64,000 bases of DNA from Sphingobacterium populi (GTDB lineage: Bacteria; Bacteroidota; Bacteroidia; Sphingobacteriales; Sphingobacteriaceae): contig NZ_LQXS01000001.1 of NCBI RefSeq assembly GCF_001586775.1, positions 806,001 through 870,000 of the forward strand, read 5' to 3'. The position numbers were made by a program, and so were the translations under genes. Position 1 is the stretch's first letter; each line of letters starts with the position of its first letter. Positions 39,085 to 47,931 of this stretch are shown piece after piece. The notes under the pieces are model-generated. The model did no database searches, was not told where the DNA came from, and was given only the letters and a program-made list of their open reading frames with translations.

Positions 39085-39111
39085 CTTAAACCGTTGGTTT
39101 AAGTTTTTTTT
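39085..39111 (+). terminator. rho-independent terminator after the microprotein
   Basis: An 8-bp stem, CTTAAACC (39085-39092) and GGTTTAAG (39096-39103), with loop GTT and eight T residues. Confidence 0.88.
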
Positions 39112-39113
39112 GT

Positions 39114-40184
39114 TTAGGACTGAAGGATGGCGTGCTGCGTAGCTGTAAAAAAGTTACGAAAAACCATATTTAGTTCCGAACTACTTTGCGCCGCTTCAAT
39201 ACCACATTTCACATGTAGATCAAGAAGTTGTGTTCGCATCAATCGCAAACTTTCCGTCGCGAGTTTATGGATGTTTTTGTAGAGATCTTCATTACATTCT
39301 TCCCGATTACTTTGTAGTTTATCCCAACTTTCTTCCACTAAAGCATAAAATTGTAATCGCACATGAGCAGCAAACTCTTGCGCTGCGTCCAATTGTTTAA
39401 AAAATAATTTGCCATATTGCTGTTGCCAATCTGGATTTTTGCTCCGTAGATAAAAATTCTTTTGCACTAAATCCATGTAGCGATTGTACATACCCAAATA
39501 ATTGACAAACAAAGTACATTCTGCAAAAGGCTGAAATGGATATTGATACAACACGCCAGGATGTGTTGCACATGTGGGATCTAGATCAAAACTATTCTCT
39601 ACTCCAACAAAAACATCGTGTACGGTAAAACTATGACTGGCTGTCGCTTCTAGACCAAAGGTTTGCCAATCTGGATCGATCAGCACGTGCTCCCGCGGTA
39701 TAAAAAAGGACTTAACCAACTCTGATTTCGAAAAAGATTGATGCGCATCCGCAATTACGACTGCATTGCAGGTGAAGTGGGTAAGATGTGGTGCGCCAGT
39801 CGCATAAGACCATCTGCCTGTAATACGATAACCATTAGGAACTTTGATCGCTTTGCCCGAGGCACGACCACTGCCACCAAAACACATAGCGCCGTTACTG
39901 AACAAAGTATTTGCCGTATCAGAATCAATAAATCCAGCAAACATATTTGCACCGGCACACAATGTAACTGTCCAACCGAGAGAGCCATCCCAATAAGCCA
40001 ATGATTCTAGTAATTGACAGCCTTCGACCAGAGCTTTTTGCAATCCGCCGTATTCCTTCGGCACCCAAAGGTCGAACCAACGATTTTTCGCAACTTCACT
40101 AAGTATAGCATCAGGTAATACGCCGGCTTTAGCAGCAGAAAGTTGAGATTCTTGGATAAGGTTAATTATATCTTGGCTAAGCAT
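39114..40184 (-). CDS. acyl-CoA dehydrogenase-fold flavoprotein
   Basis: 356 residues. The N-terminal helical domain (about 1-110) contains WVPKEYGGLQKALVEGCQLLE and LGWTVTLCAGAN, the beta domain (about 115-210) contains GYRITGRWSYATGAPHLTHF and TFGLEATASHSFTVHDVFV, and the C-terminal helical domain closes the fold. These match ACAD-like enzymes, including group D flavin-dependent monooxygenases. I do not see the usual catalytic Glu in an obvious place, so a dehydrogenase reaction should not be assumed. The start overlaps the end of pnuC by 8 bp, so the two are cotranscribed. Confidence 0.8.
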   Translation of the reverse strand: MLSQDIINLIQESQLSAAKAGVLPDAILSEVAKNRWFDLWVPKEYGGLQKALVEGCQLLESLAYWDGSLGWTVTLCAGANMFAGFIDSDTANTLFSNGAMCFGGSGRASGKAIKVPNGYRITGRWSYATGAPHLTHFTCNAVVIADAHQSFSKSELVKSFFIPREHVLIDPDWQTFGLEATASHSFTVHDVFVGVENSFDLDPTCATHPGVLYQYPFQPFAECTLFVNYLGMYNRYMDLVQKNFYLRSKNPDWQQQYGKLFFKQLDAAQEFAAHVRLQFYALVEESWDKLQSNREECNEDLYKNIHKLATESLRLMRTQLLDLHVKCGIEAAQSSSELNMVFRNFFTATQHAILQS

Positions 40185-40794
40185 TAGTAGACTGAATTTT
40201 CATGATGCGACGCCACTTGGCGAAACCAACAAATGCAACAATAAATAGAAATGCAGTAAGTAGTGCAAATAAGTAAAGCTCTTTGTGCACGAGCAACGGG
40301 ATCGCAAATAGATTGCTAAGGTTTAACAAAAGCCAATTTTCCAGTTTTCGTCGCGCCAAAAGCCACATGCCTGCCCACGCTGTTGATGAAACCCAAGCAT
40401 CCCATAAAGGCACATCAGAATCAGTAAATGATCGCAGCGCAAAATACAACATAGCAAAACCTCCGAGCACAATGGCTAATACAATATACCATTCTTTTCG
40501 ACTTGTGTTGCTGATCGGTTGCTCAGTTTGTATTCGATTACCCGTCCAGTACCACCAGCCATAGGCACTCATGATTAAATAATAAACATTGAGCAAAATT
40601 TCAGCGTAAAGCTTTGCACCATATAACGCAACCATCCCAAATACAATTCCGATTATACCTACTGGATAGTTAGCAATCTTATTATTTTTAGAAAGTAGTA
40701 CTTGGCAGATGCCAAATAGCACAGATAGTCGCTCCAGCCAAGATGTTTGCGCGAATGCTTGTGCCAGTAACGTTGTGAAGTTTGCGATATCCAT
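40177..40794 (-). CDS. pnuC: PnuC-family vitamin transporter
   Basis: 205 residues with about seven transmembrane helices. It carries the substrate-site region AYGWWYWTGNR and later DVPLWDAWVSSTAWAGMWLLARRKLENW, typical of PnuC/PnuT uniporters that take up nicotinamide riboside or, in some Bacteroidota, thiamine. No kinase gene (NadR or TPK) is adjacent, so the substrate is unresolved. It starts 40 bp past the mqo terminator and overlaps the following ACAD-like gene by 8 bp. Confidence 0.88.
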   Translation of the reverse strand: MDIANFTTLLAQAFAQTSWLERLSVLFGICQVLLSKNNKIANYPVGIIGIVFGMVALYGAKLYAEILLNVYYLIMSAYGWWYWTGNRIQTEQPISNTSRKEWYIVLAIVLGGFAMLYFALRSFTDSDVPLWDAWVSSTAWAGMWLLARRKLENWLLLNLSNLFAIPLLVHKELYLFALLTAFLFIVAFVGFAKWRRIMKIQSTNA

Positions 40795-40808
40795 GCAGAA
40801 GGAATAGA

Positions 40809-40835
40809 AAAAGAGCCTGACTAGCAGGCTCTTTT
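40809..40835 (-). terminator. terminator between mqo and pnuC
   Basis: An 11-bp stem, AAAAGAGCCTG (40809-40819) and CAGGCTCTTTT (40825-40835), with a 5-base loop; the minus-strand read continues into TTTTTC. It ends the mqo transcript. Confidence 0.85.
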
Positions 40836-40853
40836 ATGAGAATATCAAATTAG

Positions 40854-42347
40854 TTAATTCAACTTCAATACGTCGTGAGTCCATTTTCTTGTCGAAGCGC
40901 AAAGCTCGGCATCATCGTTTAGATTTTTGCCCCACGAAGGAATCATCGTACGTAATTTTGTTCTATATGAATCCGCCTTTGCACGATCTGGAAAACACCT
41001 TTTCAGCAAATTAATCATTACTGCTACCGAAGTAGACGCGCCAGGAGATGCACCCAAAAGCGCGGCAATAGAACCATCCGCGCTGGAAACAACTTCAGTA
41101 CCAAACTCCAAAATACCACCATGTACGGGATGTTTCTTGATTACTTGTACGCGTTGACCGGCCTTTTCGATCTCCCAATCTTCCATTTTTGCCGTAGGCA
41201 TGAATTGCTTCAAAGCATCCAATTTATCTTTCGGTTTCTTCATCACTTCGGTGATGAGGTATTTGGTTAACGGAAGATTATCCAATCCGGCCGAAAGCAT
41301 CGGGCGAATGTTAGACAATTTGATAGAAGCTGGTAGATCAAAATAAGAACCCTTCTTCAAGAACTTCGTCGAAAATCCTGCATATGGACCAAAAAGCAAA
41401 GCGCGTTTGCCATCGATGTATCTTGTATCTAAGTGAGGAACCGACATTGGTGGCGCTCCAACGGAAGCTTTCCCATAAACCTTTGCATGATGCTGTGCTA
41501 TCACAGCTTCATTGGTACAACGCAACCATTGCCCTCCAACCGGAAAACCGCCATATCCTTTGGATTCTGGAATACCAGATTTTTCTAGCAACAACAATGA
41601 ATGGCCGCCAGCACCAATAAACACAAATTTTGCTTGAATATTTTTTCGTTCACCAGTTTTCAGATCCTTAGTTTCTACTTGCCATCTGCCATCTGGCAAT
41701 CGATCAATATCTTTAACTTCGTTACTAGTGGCCAGATTAATATTTTCCTTTACATCTAAATACGAGATCAAATCGCGTGTCAGTGTACCAAAATTTACAT
41801 CTGTACCAATATCCATTTTGGTGGCCGCTATTGCTTCATCACCTCCACGTTCTTTCATCATCAAAGGAATCCAATCGGTCAATACTGACTTTTCTTCCGA
41901 AAATTCCATTCCTTTAAATAGATGATGCTGAGTTAAGGCATCATAACGTTTTTTTAGAAATTCAACGTCTTTATCTCCGAAAACAGCTGACATGTGTGGC
42001 ACTTTCCGAATAAATTCTTCCGGGTTTTTGATCACATCATGCTCTACTAAATAAGACCAAAACTGTTTGGATATTTCATATTGCTCTGCAATAGAAATCG
42101 CTTTGCTAATATCCACCGATCCATCCGGACGCTGTGGTGTATAATTAAGTTCACATAGAGCAGAGTGTCCAGTACCGGCATTATTCCAAGCGTCAGAACT
42201 TTCGGATGCAACAGTGTCTAACCGCTCTAGAATCTCTATGGTAATATCGGGACTTAGCTCATGTATCAATGTTCCTAGGGTGGCACTCATGATACCTGCA
42301 CCTATCAACACAACGTCTACTTCTGTCTTTGTTGTCTTTTTACCCAT
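40854..42347 (-). CDS. mqo: malate:quinone oxidoreductase
   Basis: 497 residues, usual length. The N-terminal FAD-binding Rossmann motif is VVLIGAGIMSATLGTLIHEL, and family blocks include AWNNAGTGHSALCELNYTP, FVFIGAGGHSLLLLEKSGI and the C-terminal GASPGASTSVAVMINLL. It is a peripheral membrane flavoenzyme oxidising malate to oxaloacetate with transfer of electrons to quinone. The gene is monocistronic, with a minus-7 box about 18 bp before the ATG and a hairpin after the stop. Confidence 0.97.
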   Translation of the reverse strand: MGKKTTKTEVDVVLIGAGIMSATLGTLIHELSPDITIEILERLDTVASESSDAWNNAGTGHSALCELNYTPQRPDGSVDISKAISIAEQYEISKQFWSYLVEHDVIKNPEEFIRKVPHMSAVFGDKDVEFLKKRYDALTQHHLFKGMEFSEEKSVLTDWIPLMMKERGGDEAIAATKMDIGTDVNFGTLTRDLISYLDVKENINLATSNEVKDIDRLPDGRWQVETKDLKTGERKNIQAKFVFIGAGGHSLLLLEKSGIPESKGYGGFPVGGQWLRCTNEAVIAQHHAKVYGKASVGAPPMSVPHLDTRYIDGKRALLFGPYAGFSTKFLKKGSYFDLPASIKLSNIRPMLSAGLDNLPLTKYLITEVMKKPKDKLDALKQFMPTAKMEDWEIEKAGQRVQVIKKHPVHGGILEFGTEVVSSADGSIAALLGASPGASTSVAVMINLLKRCFPDRAKADSYRTKLRTMIPSWGKNLNDDAELCASTRKWTHDVLKLN

Positions 42348-42364
42348 CTTAATTAAGTGTGATG

Positions 42365-42372
42365 CAAATTTA
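42365..42372 (-). promoter_or_regulatory. minus-7 element of the mqo promoter (TAAATTTG)
   Basis: Exact TAnnTTTG match on the minus strand, 17 bp before the mqo ATG. Confidence 0.55.
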
Positions 42373-42621
42373 ACATTTGAGGCAAGATTTTGCGAATCAT
42401 TTTGTCACAAATGTTTCATTAATTATAATGATTTCTCAATAACTTGCCTATAATTATGCTAACTTTTAAACCTTATGACGCATGATCATATAAAGACCAA
42501 ATAGCATCTATATTTATACCAAGTTGCGATTACAACAATTATTTAACATTTTTGCACCTGCAATTTTCAACAGCTTCTAGCGTTTAAAGTTTGCAAGACA
42601 AAAAAACTAACAACATTACAA

Positions 42622-43365
42622 ATGAAACTACTTGCAGGTAAAACCGCATTGATTACTGGCGCTTCGAAAGGAATAGGTCGCAAAATTGCCGAGGTATTCG
42701 CTCAGCACGGAGCCAACGTAGCGTTCACCTACCTTTCTTCGGTAGAGAAAGGACAAGCATTAGAAACTGCGCTCCAAGAGTATGGAACGCAAATCAAAGG
42801 TTATCGTTCTGACGCTTCTAAATTCGACGAATCAGAACAATTGATTGAAGATATCATGACGGATTTTGGTGCGTTGGATATCGTTGTAAATAATGCCGGT
42901 ATCACCAAAGATGCTTTGTTAATGCGCATGAGCGAAGAAGCTTGGGACGACGTGATCGATATCAACCTGAAATCTGTCTTCAACATTACAAAGGCGGCTA
43001 CCAAAGTAATGATGAAAAGCAGAAAAGGATCGATTATCAACATGAGCTCGGTAGTCGGTATACAAGGAAATGCTGGCCAATCGAACTATGCAGCCTCCAA
43101 AGCTGGTATCATCGGTTTTTCGAGATCTATCGCTAAAGAATTAGGCTCGCGTAATATCCGCACTAACGTCATTGCGCCTGGATTCATCCGCACCGAAATG
43201 ACAGATATTTTAGATGAAAAAGTGATCACTGCGTGGGAATCGGGCATTCCGATGAAGCGTGCTGGCGAAACAGAAGAAGTAGCAAACGCTTGTTTGTTCT
43301 TAGCTTCAGACCTTTCAAGTTACGTCAACGGCCAAGTTTTGGCAGTAGACGGCGGCATGTTATAG
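42622..43365 (+). CDS. fabG: 3-oxoacyl-ACP reductase
   Basis: 247 residues, short-chain dehydrogenase/reductase. TGASKGIG (12-19) binds NADP, NNAG is at 90-93 and the catalytic set is Ser142 or 143, Tyr156 and Lys160 in SNYAASKAG. The C-terminal VNGQVLAVDGGML is diagnostic of FabG, which reduces the beta-keto group in fatty-acid elongation. The gene is followed after 10 bp by a LuxE-like acyl-protein synthetase gene, suggesting a shared acyl substrate pathway. The 274-bp upstream gap contains no other gene. Confidence 0.94.
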   Translation: MKLLAGKTALITGASKGIGRKIAEVFAQHGANVAFTYLSSVEKGQALETALQEYGTQIKGYRSDASKFDESEQLIEDIMTDFGALDIVVNNAGITKDALLMRMSEEAWDDVIDINLKSVFNITKAATKVMMKSRKGSIINMSSVVGIQGNAGQSNYAASKAGIIGFSRSIAKELGSRNIRTNVIAPGFIRTEMTDILDEKVITAWESGIPMKRAGETEEVANACLFLASDLSSYVNGQVLAVDGGML

Positions 43366-43375
43366 TACAGGTATT

Positions 43376-44359
43376 ATGCCGCCAGAAGCGAACGCCATAT
43401 TCACTATCGGTGACGATGAAGCCTTCAATGCACTCGCATTAGAGATTTTTCGCTTTCAAGCAAAGCATGTTCCTGTATACAAACAATATTTAAACTATCT
43501 GGGTAGAAATGTTCATGATGTCTATCATTATAAAGATATCCCATTTCTACCCATTGAGTTCTTTAAAACACAAACGATAATTGCCGGAAAAGCAGATTCT
43601 CAAATCATCTTTCAAAGCTCAGGTACTACAGGATCTGTCACTAGCAAACATTTGGTCGCGGATTTAGAGATTTACGAACGAAGCTATAATGCGGCTTTCC
43701 AGCAATTTTATGGAAACCCAGCCGAAATCGCAATTCTCGCCTTACTACCCTCCTATCAAGAACGAGAAGGATCATCGTTGATTTACATGGTCGACGATCT
43801 TATTTCTCAAAGTCATGTTCCGCAAAGCGGCTATTTTTTATCTAACTATCAATCCTTAGCTGAGACACTTAGCACGCTAAAAAGAAACGGCGTTAAAACC
43901 ATGCTTTTTGGCGTAACGTACGCATTACTGGACTTTATAGATTCTTTTCCGATCGACTTTCCCGAATTGGTGGTAATGGAAACTGGTGGAATGAAAGGGC
44001 GCCGACGTGAATTAATAAGAACGGAATTACATTCCCTATTACAACAAGGTTTTGGCGTTTCACATGTGCATTCAGAATATGGGATGACCGAATTATTAAG
44101 TCAAGCGTACGCAAAACAAGATGGTCTTTTTCAGACACCCCCGTGGATGAAAGTCGTAATGCGAGACACCAATGACCCACTGACGCTATTACAAAATAGC
44201 CAAACCGGCGCGGTCAACATCATAGATTTGGCTAATCTATACTCCTGTGCTTTTATTGCTACGCAGGATCTGGGCAAGCTACATGAAGATGGCCGATTCG
44301 AAATTCTAGGCCGATTTGACCATAGCGATGTTCGCGGTTGCAATCTTCTAGTTCAGTAG
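43376..44359 (+). CDS. LuxE-like acyl-protein synthetase / acyltransferase
   Basis: 327 residues. An adenylate-forming core: the phosphate-binding loop IIFQSSGTTGSVTSKH, a central METGGMKGRRRELIR block and VSHVHSEYGMTELLSQAY (the A5-like motif), followed by LYSCAFIATQDLGKLHEDGRFEILGRFD. This pattern fits the LuxE/acyl-protein synthetase branch, which activates fatty acids with ATP and passes them to a cysteine or other acceptor. No luxC or luxAB is nearby, so bioluminescence is not implied; the acceptor is unknown. It starts 10 bp after fabG and is probably translationally coupled to it. Confidence 0.82.
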   Translation: MPPEANAIFTIGDDEAFNALALEIFRFQAKHVPVYKQYLNYLGRNVHDVYHYKDIPFLPIEFFKTQTIIAGKADSQIIFQSSGTTGSVTSKHLVADLEIYERSYNAAFQQFYGNPAEIAILALLPSYQEREGSSLIYMVDDLISQSHVPQSGYFLSNYQSLAETLSTLKRNGVKTMLFGVTYALLDFIDSFPIDFPELVVMETGGMKGRRRELIRTELHSLLQQGFGVSHVHSEYGMTELLSQAYAKQDGLFQTPPWMKVVMRDTNDPLTLLQNSQTGAVNIIDLANLYSCAFIATQDLGKLHEDGRFEILGRFDHSDVRGCNLLVQ

Positions 44360-44422
44360 TACTTCATTTCAAGTTATCGTAAAAATAATATGGCATGCAT
44401 TCGCCATTTAGATATTTCTTAA

Positions 44423-44430
44423 TAATTTTG
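44423..44430 (+). promoter_or_regulatory. minus-7 element (TAATTTTG) before the nucleotidase lipoprotein gene
   Basis: Exact TAnnTTTG match, 21 bp before the ATG at 44452. It supports that start over an upstream in-frame ATG at 44395, which would precede the promoter. Confidence 0.55.
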
Positions 44431-44451
44431 CGGACGAATCTTCGAAACAAT

Positions 44452-45216
44452 ATGATCCATCTTTCGTCCAGATCTGTCCTTGTTTGTATTGCATCTCTCT
44501 TATTAGCATTCAGCGCTTGTAAGACGAAGTACTGGCAAAAGCACGACTATCAATCCAGCAAACTAGTAATCGATCAGCAGATTGCACCCGATTCAAGTTT
44601 AATAAACTACATAGCTCCTTATAAGCAACGCTTAAAAGCTCAAATGGATACTGTGATCGGTCAGGCAGCGCAGATGTTGCCTCGCTCACCCAACGACGGG
44701 CAAAGCTTAGGTGGTAATTTTTTTGCTGATGCTTTGCTGGCTCTTGGTCAGCAATTGGATCATGAAGTTTCCTGTTCGCTGGGTACAAAATTTGGTATAA
44801 GAGTAGATATTCCTGCTGGAGATATCCAGGTTGGTAAAGTTTTTGAATTAATGCCATTTGAAAATTACCTGACTGTACTTACACTTACCGGTGAAGATTT
44901 ACTGGAGCTCGGTCAATTTATTGCGAAGACAGACGGGCAGCCAGTAGCAGGCATGTCCGTAACGATTAAAGATCAAAAGCTCATCGCGATGCGGATTCAG
45001 GGAAATCTTGTAGACAAAAATAAAACCTATAAATTGGTCACTTATGACTATCTCGCCAACGGCGGCGATAATATTGAAGGTATCTCGGCTCCTATCCAAC
45101 GCGTAGATACGCAAACCCGTGTGCGTGAAGGATTGATCGCATACATAGAAGGTTTAACTAAAAAAGGTAAACAAGTTGACGCACGACGTGATGAAAGAAT
45201 TATCATTGTACAATAG
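44452..45216 (+). CDS. lipoprotein with 5'-nucleotidase C-terminal domain
   Basis: 254 residues from ATG 44452. The signal ends in a lipobox (LLLAFSACK; Cys about 22). The rest is a 5_nucleotid_C domain: SLGGNFFADALLALG, SLGTKFGIRVDIPAGDI, FENYLTVLTLTGEDLLEL, and TYDYLANGGDNIEG, which supply the substrate-binding half of UshA-like enzymes. The catalytic metallophosphatase half is encoded by the next gene, overlapping by 26 bp. Together they are the two halves of a nucleotidase in reversed order, likely acting in the periplasm on nucleotides or UDP-sugars. Confidence 0.88.
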   Translation: MIHLSSRSVLVCIASLLLAFSACKTKYWQKHDYQSSKLVIDQQIAPDSSLINYIAPYKQRLKAQMDTVIGQAAQMLPRSPNDGQSLGGNFFADALLALGQQLDHEVSCSLGTKFGIRVDIPAGDIQVGKVFELMPFENYLTVLTLTGEDLLELGQFIAKTDGQPVAGMSVTIKDQKLIAMRIQGNLVDKNKTYKLVTYDYLANGGDNIEGISAPIQRVDTQTRVREGLIAYIEGLTKKGKQVDARRDERIIIVQ

Positions 45217-46158
45217 ACGTAGTTTCATTAAGAAAGTCAGCACTGTTGGCGCATTGGCAGGTTTAGGTGGGTTGCAAGGTTTTGCTCAAGGTAGACCACG
45301 GCAGGAAATAAAACTGACTATACTTCATACTAACGATGTGCACAGTCGTATTGAGCCCTTCCCGATGGATGGTTCGCGACTGCAGGGTTTAGGAGCGTTG
45401 CCAGAAGAAGTACGCTCCTTAAAAAAATTCGGAATGAGGAAAACAATGTGCTACTTTTGGATGCTGGAGATATGTTTCAAGGCACACCTTACTTTAATCT
45501 ATTCGATGGGAAGGTGGAACTCGAACTTATGTCTAAAATGGGTTATGACGCTGGCACTTTTGGAAATCATGAATTTGACAATGGTTTGAATGGTCTACTA
45601 AAACACTTTGACAAAGCTAATTTTCCGTTTATAACCTCCAATTACGATTTTAGTAACACTGTCTTGGCAGGAAAAACCAAGGAATACTTAGTATTGGAAA
45701 AATCTGGATTAAGAATAGGAATTTTTGCGGTAGGTATTAAGCTCGATGGCATGGTTGATCCTAATAACCACAAGGGAGTCAACTATTTAGAACCAATACC
45801 AGTTGCAAACCGACTCAGCAAAAAATTGCGTATCGAAGAACATTGCGATATCGTGATCTGCCTCTCTCATATTGGCTATCACTATCAGACGGATCAGGTT
45901 TCGGATCTCGTAATGGCTTCACAGACACGTGGAATAGATCTAATTATTGGCGGCCATACACATACTTTTTTGGACAAACCTACGGAAGTTAAAAATCTAG
46001 ATGGAGAGATCACGCTGGTAAATCAAATGGGTTACGGCGGTGTTAATCTTGGCAGAATAGATTACTATTTCGATAAGAAAAGCGGCAACAAACGCTATCT
46101 AGCACAACATTATACGGTTGATCCGAGCTTGCCCGAAGATCAGAAAATGTGGAGTTAA
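45191..46158 (+). pseudogene. calcineurin-like 5'-nucleotidase catalytic subunit, interrupted by one missing base
   Basis: The first part ends out of frame after KFGMRKTM; the second part begins in the +2 frame. Adding one A to the A7 run at 45421-45427 gives LKKIRNEENNVLLLDAGD and a 322-residue protein. Metal-binding motifs all remain: TNDVHSR, DAGDMFQGT, GNHEFDNG and GGHTHTF. The N-terminus has a twin-arginine-type signal (NRRSFIKKVSTVGALAG), consistent with export of a folded metalloenzyme. It overlaps the upstream C-terminal-domain gene by 26 bp. A homopolymer miscount is the simplest explanation. Confidence 0.88.
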
Positions 46159-46160
46159 TA

Positions 46161-46198
46161 TTAAAAGGCGCTGAACATACATGTTCAACGCCTTTTAA
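46161..46198. terminator. bidirectional terminator between the nucleotidase and recR genes
   Basis: TTAAAAGGCG (46161-46170) pairs with CGCCTTTTAA (46189-46198), extended inward by TGAACAT/ATGTTCA with one mismatch. It lies between convergent genes. Confidence 0.85.
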
Positions 46199-46219
46199 TC
46201 CATATGTAGAATTTTCTTC

Positions 46220-46834
46220 CTAACCGACCTTCCGTTCGTAAGGAATGCGCGTCATGATTGATCGCCCTAATGTTACTTCATCGACATATTCTAGTTCACC
46301 TCCAAAAGCAATTCCTCGAGCAATGGTAGATACTTCTATTGCATACTCTTGCAACTTACGGTAAAGGTAAAAAATAGTCGTGTCGCCTTCCATCGTAGCG
46401 CTGAGCGCTAAAATAACTTCTTTAATATCGCCTTTACGTACACGATCTATCAATCCATCGATTCGTAAATCTGCGGGTCCTACGCCATCCATCGGGGAGA
46501 TCAATCCTCCCAATACATGATACACACCTTGGTATTGATTTGTATTCTCGATGGCCATGACATCGCGCGTGTCTTCTACGACACAAATGGTAGCGCGATC
46601 CCGTTTCGGTGACTGGCAAATTTCGCAAATATCTGTATCAGAAATATTAAAACATTGCTTGCAATATTTGATATGCTCTTTGAGCTGCGTAAACGCATTC
46701 GAAAAACGGCTAACGTCTTCCTTAGATTGTTTGAGTAGATGTAGCACTAAGCGTAGAGCGGTTTTTTTGCCCACACCAGGCAACTTTCCAAACTCCTCCA
46801 CAGCTTGTTCCAATAGTTTAGACGAAAAATGCAT
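46220..46834 (-). CDS. recR: recombination mediator protein RecR
   Basis: 204 residues from [10 protein letters not shown]. The HhH motif is [14 protein letters not shown], the zinc finger is [16 protein letters not shown], and the Toprim part has [17 protein letters not shown] and [14 protein letters not shown]. RecR with RecO/RecF loads RecA at gaps. A TTG two codons upstream is in frame, but it lies inside the minus-7 element and should not be the start. No dnaX or ybaB neighbour is seen. Confidence 0.95.
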   Translation of the reverse strand: MHFSSKLLEQAVEEFGKLPGVGKKTALRLVLHLLKQSKEDVSRFSNAFTQLKEHIKYCKQCFNISDTDICEICQSPKRDRATICVVEDTRDVMAIENTNQYQGVYHVLGGLISPMDGVGPADLRIDGLIDRVRKGDIKEVILALSATMEGDTTIFYLYRKLQEYAIEVSTIARGIAFGGELEYVDEVTLGRSIMTRIPYERKVG

Positions 46835-46837
46835 GCA

Positions 46838-46845
46838 CAAATTTA
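46838..46845 (-). promoter_or_regulatory. minus-7 element of the recR promoter (TAAATTTG)
   Basis: Exact TAnnTTTG match on the minus strand ending 3 bp before the ATG, consistent with leaderless translation. Confidence 0.5.
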
Positions 46846-46982
46846 CAAAAGAAAAAAGATATCAAGCTGTACTATCAATACAGGTGTCATGCTCTTTTTT
46901 TAATAAGAACGAAAATACTTATATTGCTTATGCCACGATCATCATCTGGCTAATGAAATTATAAAAGGGTTTGACATTTTTT

Positions 46983-47686
46983 ATGAGAAAAGACGATAGA
47001 ATAAGCCGCTCCTTTGCTAACAAGACATGGCAAGAGATTAAAGTAAAAGATTCATGGCAGATATTTAAAATCATGTCTGAATTCGTTGATGGATTCGAGA
47101 AATTAGCAGAAATTGGACCTTGCGTTTCTATTTTTGGTTCTGCGCGTACGCCAAACGATCACAAATATTACCAACTGGCTGTAGATGTTGCAAGGTTACT
47201 TGCTGAAAGAGGATATGGTGTAATCTCGGGCGGTGGCCCTGGCATTATGGAGCTGCTAATAAAGGCGCTTATGAAGCGGGTGGTAAATCGGTAGGTTTGA
47301 ATATCGATTTACCATTCGAACAATTTCACAACAAATATATCGACCGTGATAAGTTGTTGGAATTCAAGTATTTTTTTGTGCGTAAAGTCATGTTTATGAA
47401 GTATTCGCAAGGATACATCGTGATGCCTGGAGGATTTGGAACGATGGACGAACTTTTTGAGGCCATTACATTGATACAGACAGGCAAAATCGCACGATTT
47501 CCTATAGTTATGGTCGGTAGCGAATACTGGTCTGGGTTGTTTGAGTGGATCAAAGAAACCATGTTAGGCACTCATTATATCAGCGAAGAAGATCTTAACT
47601 TATATCGCATGGTAGATACGGCCGAGGAAGCAGCCGAGCATATTTTTAGGTTTTATGATAAATATCTACTCAAACCTAATTTCTAG
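46983..47686 (+). pseudogene. LOG-family (TIGR00730-like) protein, interrupted by one missing base
   Basis: The first frame ends after GGPGIMELL at 47294. Restoring one G after 47252 (GGAG-CTG to GGAGGCTG) gives IMEAANKGAYEAGGKSVGLNI and one 234-residue protein. The LOG motifs SGGGPGIME and PGGFGTMDELFE (the PGGxGTxxE signature) are both present. LOG proteins release free-base cytokinin-like adenine or hydrolyse AMP-type nucleotides; the bacterial role varies. It starts with MRKDDRISRSF at 46983. Both halves are well preserved, so a sequence error is likely. Confidence 0.88.
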
Positions 47687-47776
47687 ATTTTTGCAATAAT
47701 TTAAAAACCTATATGCTGATTATTTGTTGATAAGATACATTTAAACAAATAAAAGTTTTATTAAACATCAATCACT

Positions 47777-47929
47777 ATGGGAAATATATTGTATTTAATC
47801 GCAGTTATTTTAGTTATTATTTGGGCGATCAGCTTTCTAGGCGGATATGCAACTGGCGGCATTATTCACGCGTTATTGGTTATCGCTATAATCGTGGTGC
47901 TTTTACGTGTAATACGTGGCAATGCATAG
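47777..47929 (+). CDS. lmo0937-family small membrane protein
   Basis: 50 residues: MGNILYLIAVILVIIWAISF then LGGYATGGIIHALLVIAIIV, ending in VLLRVIRGNA. Two hydrophobic helices with the GG turn match the lmo0937 family of tiny membrane proteins; function unknown, possibly stress related. It converges on ispD, whose stop lies 3 bp away. Confidence 0.82.
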   Translation: MGNILYLIAVILVIIWAISFLGGYATGGIIHALLVIAIIVVLLRVIRGNA

Positions 47930-47931
47930 CT

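Noticed and set aside
43376..44359. Reading the LuxE-like gene as part of a bioluminescence operon
   Set aside because: No luxA, luxB, luxC or luxD is visible; fabG is the partner.
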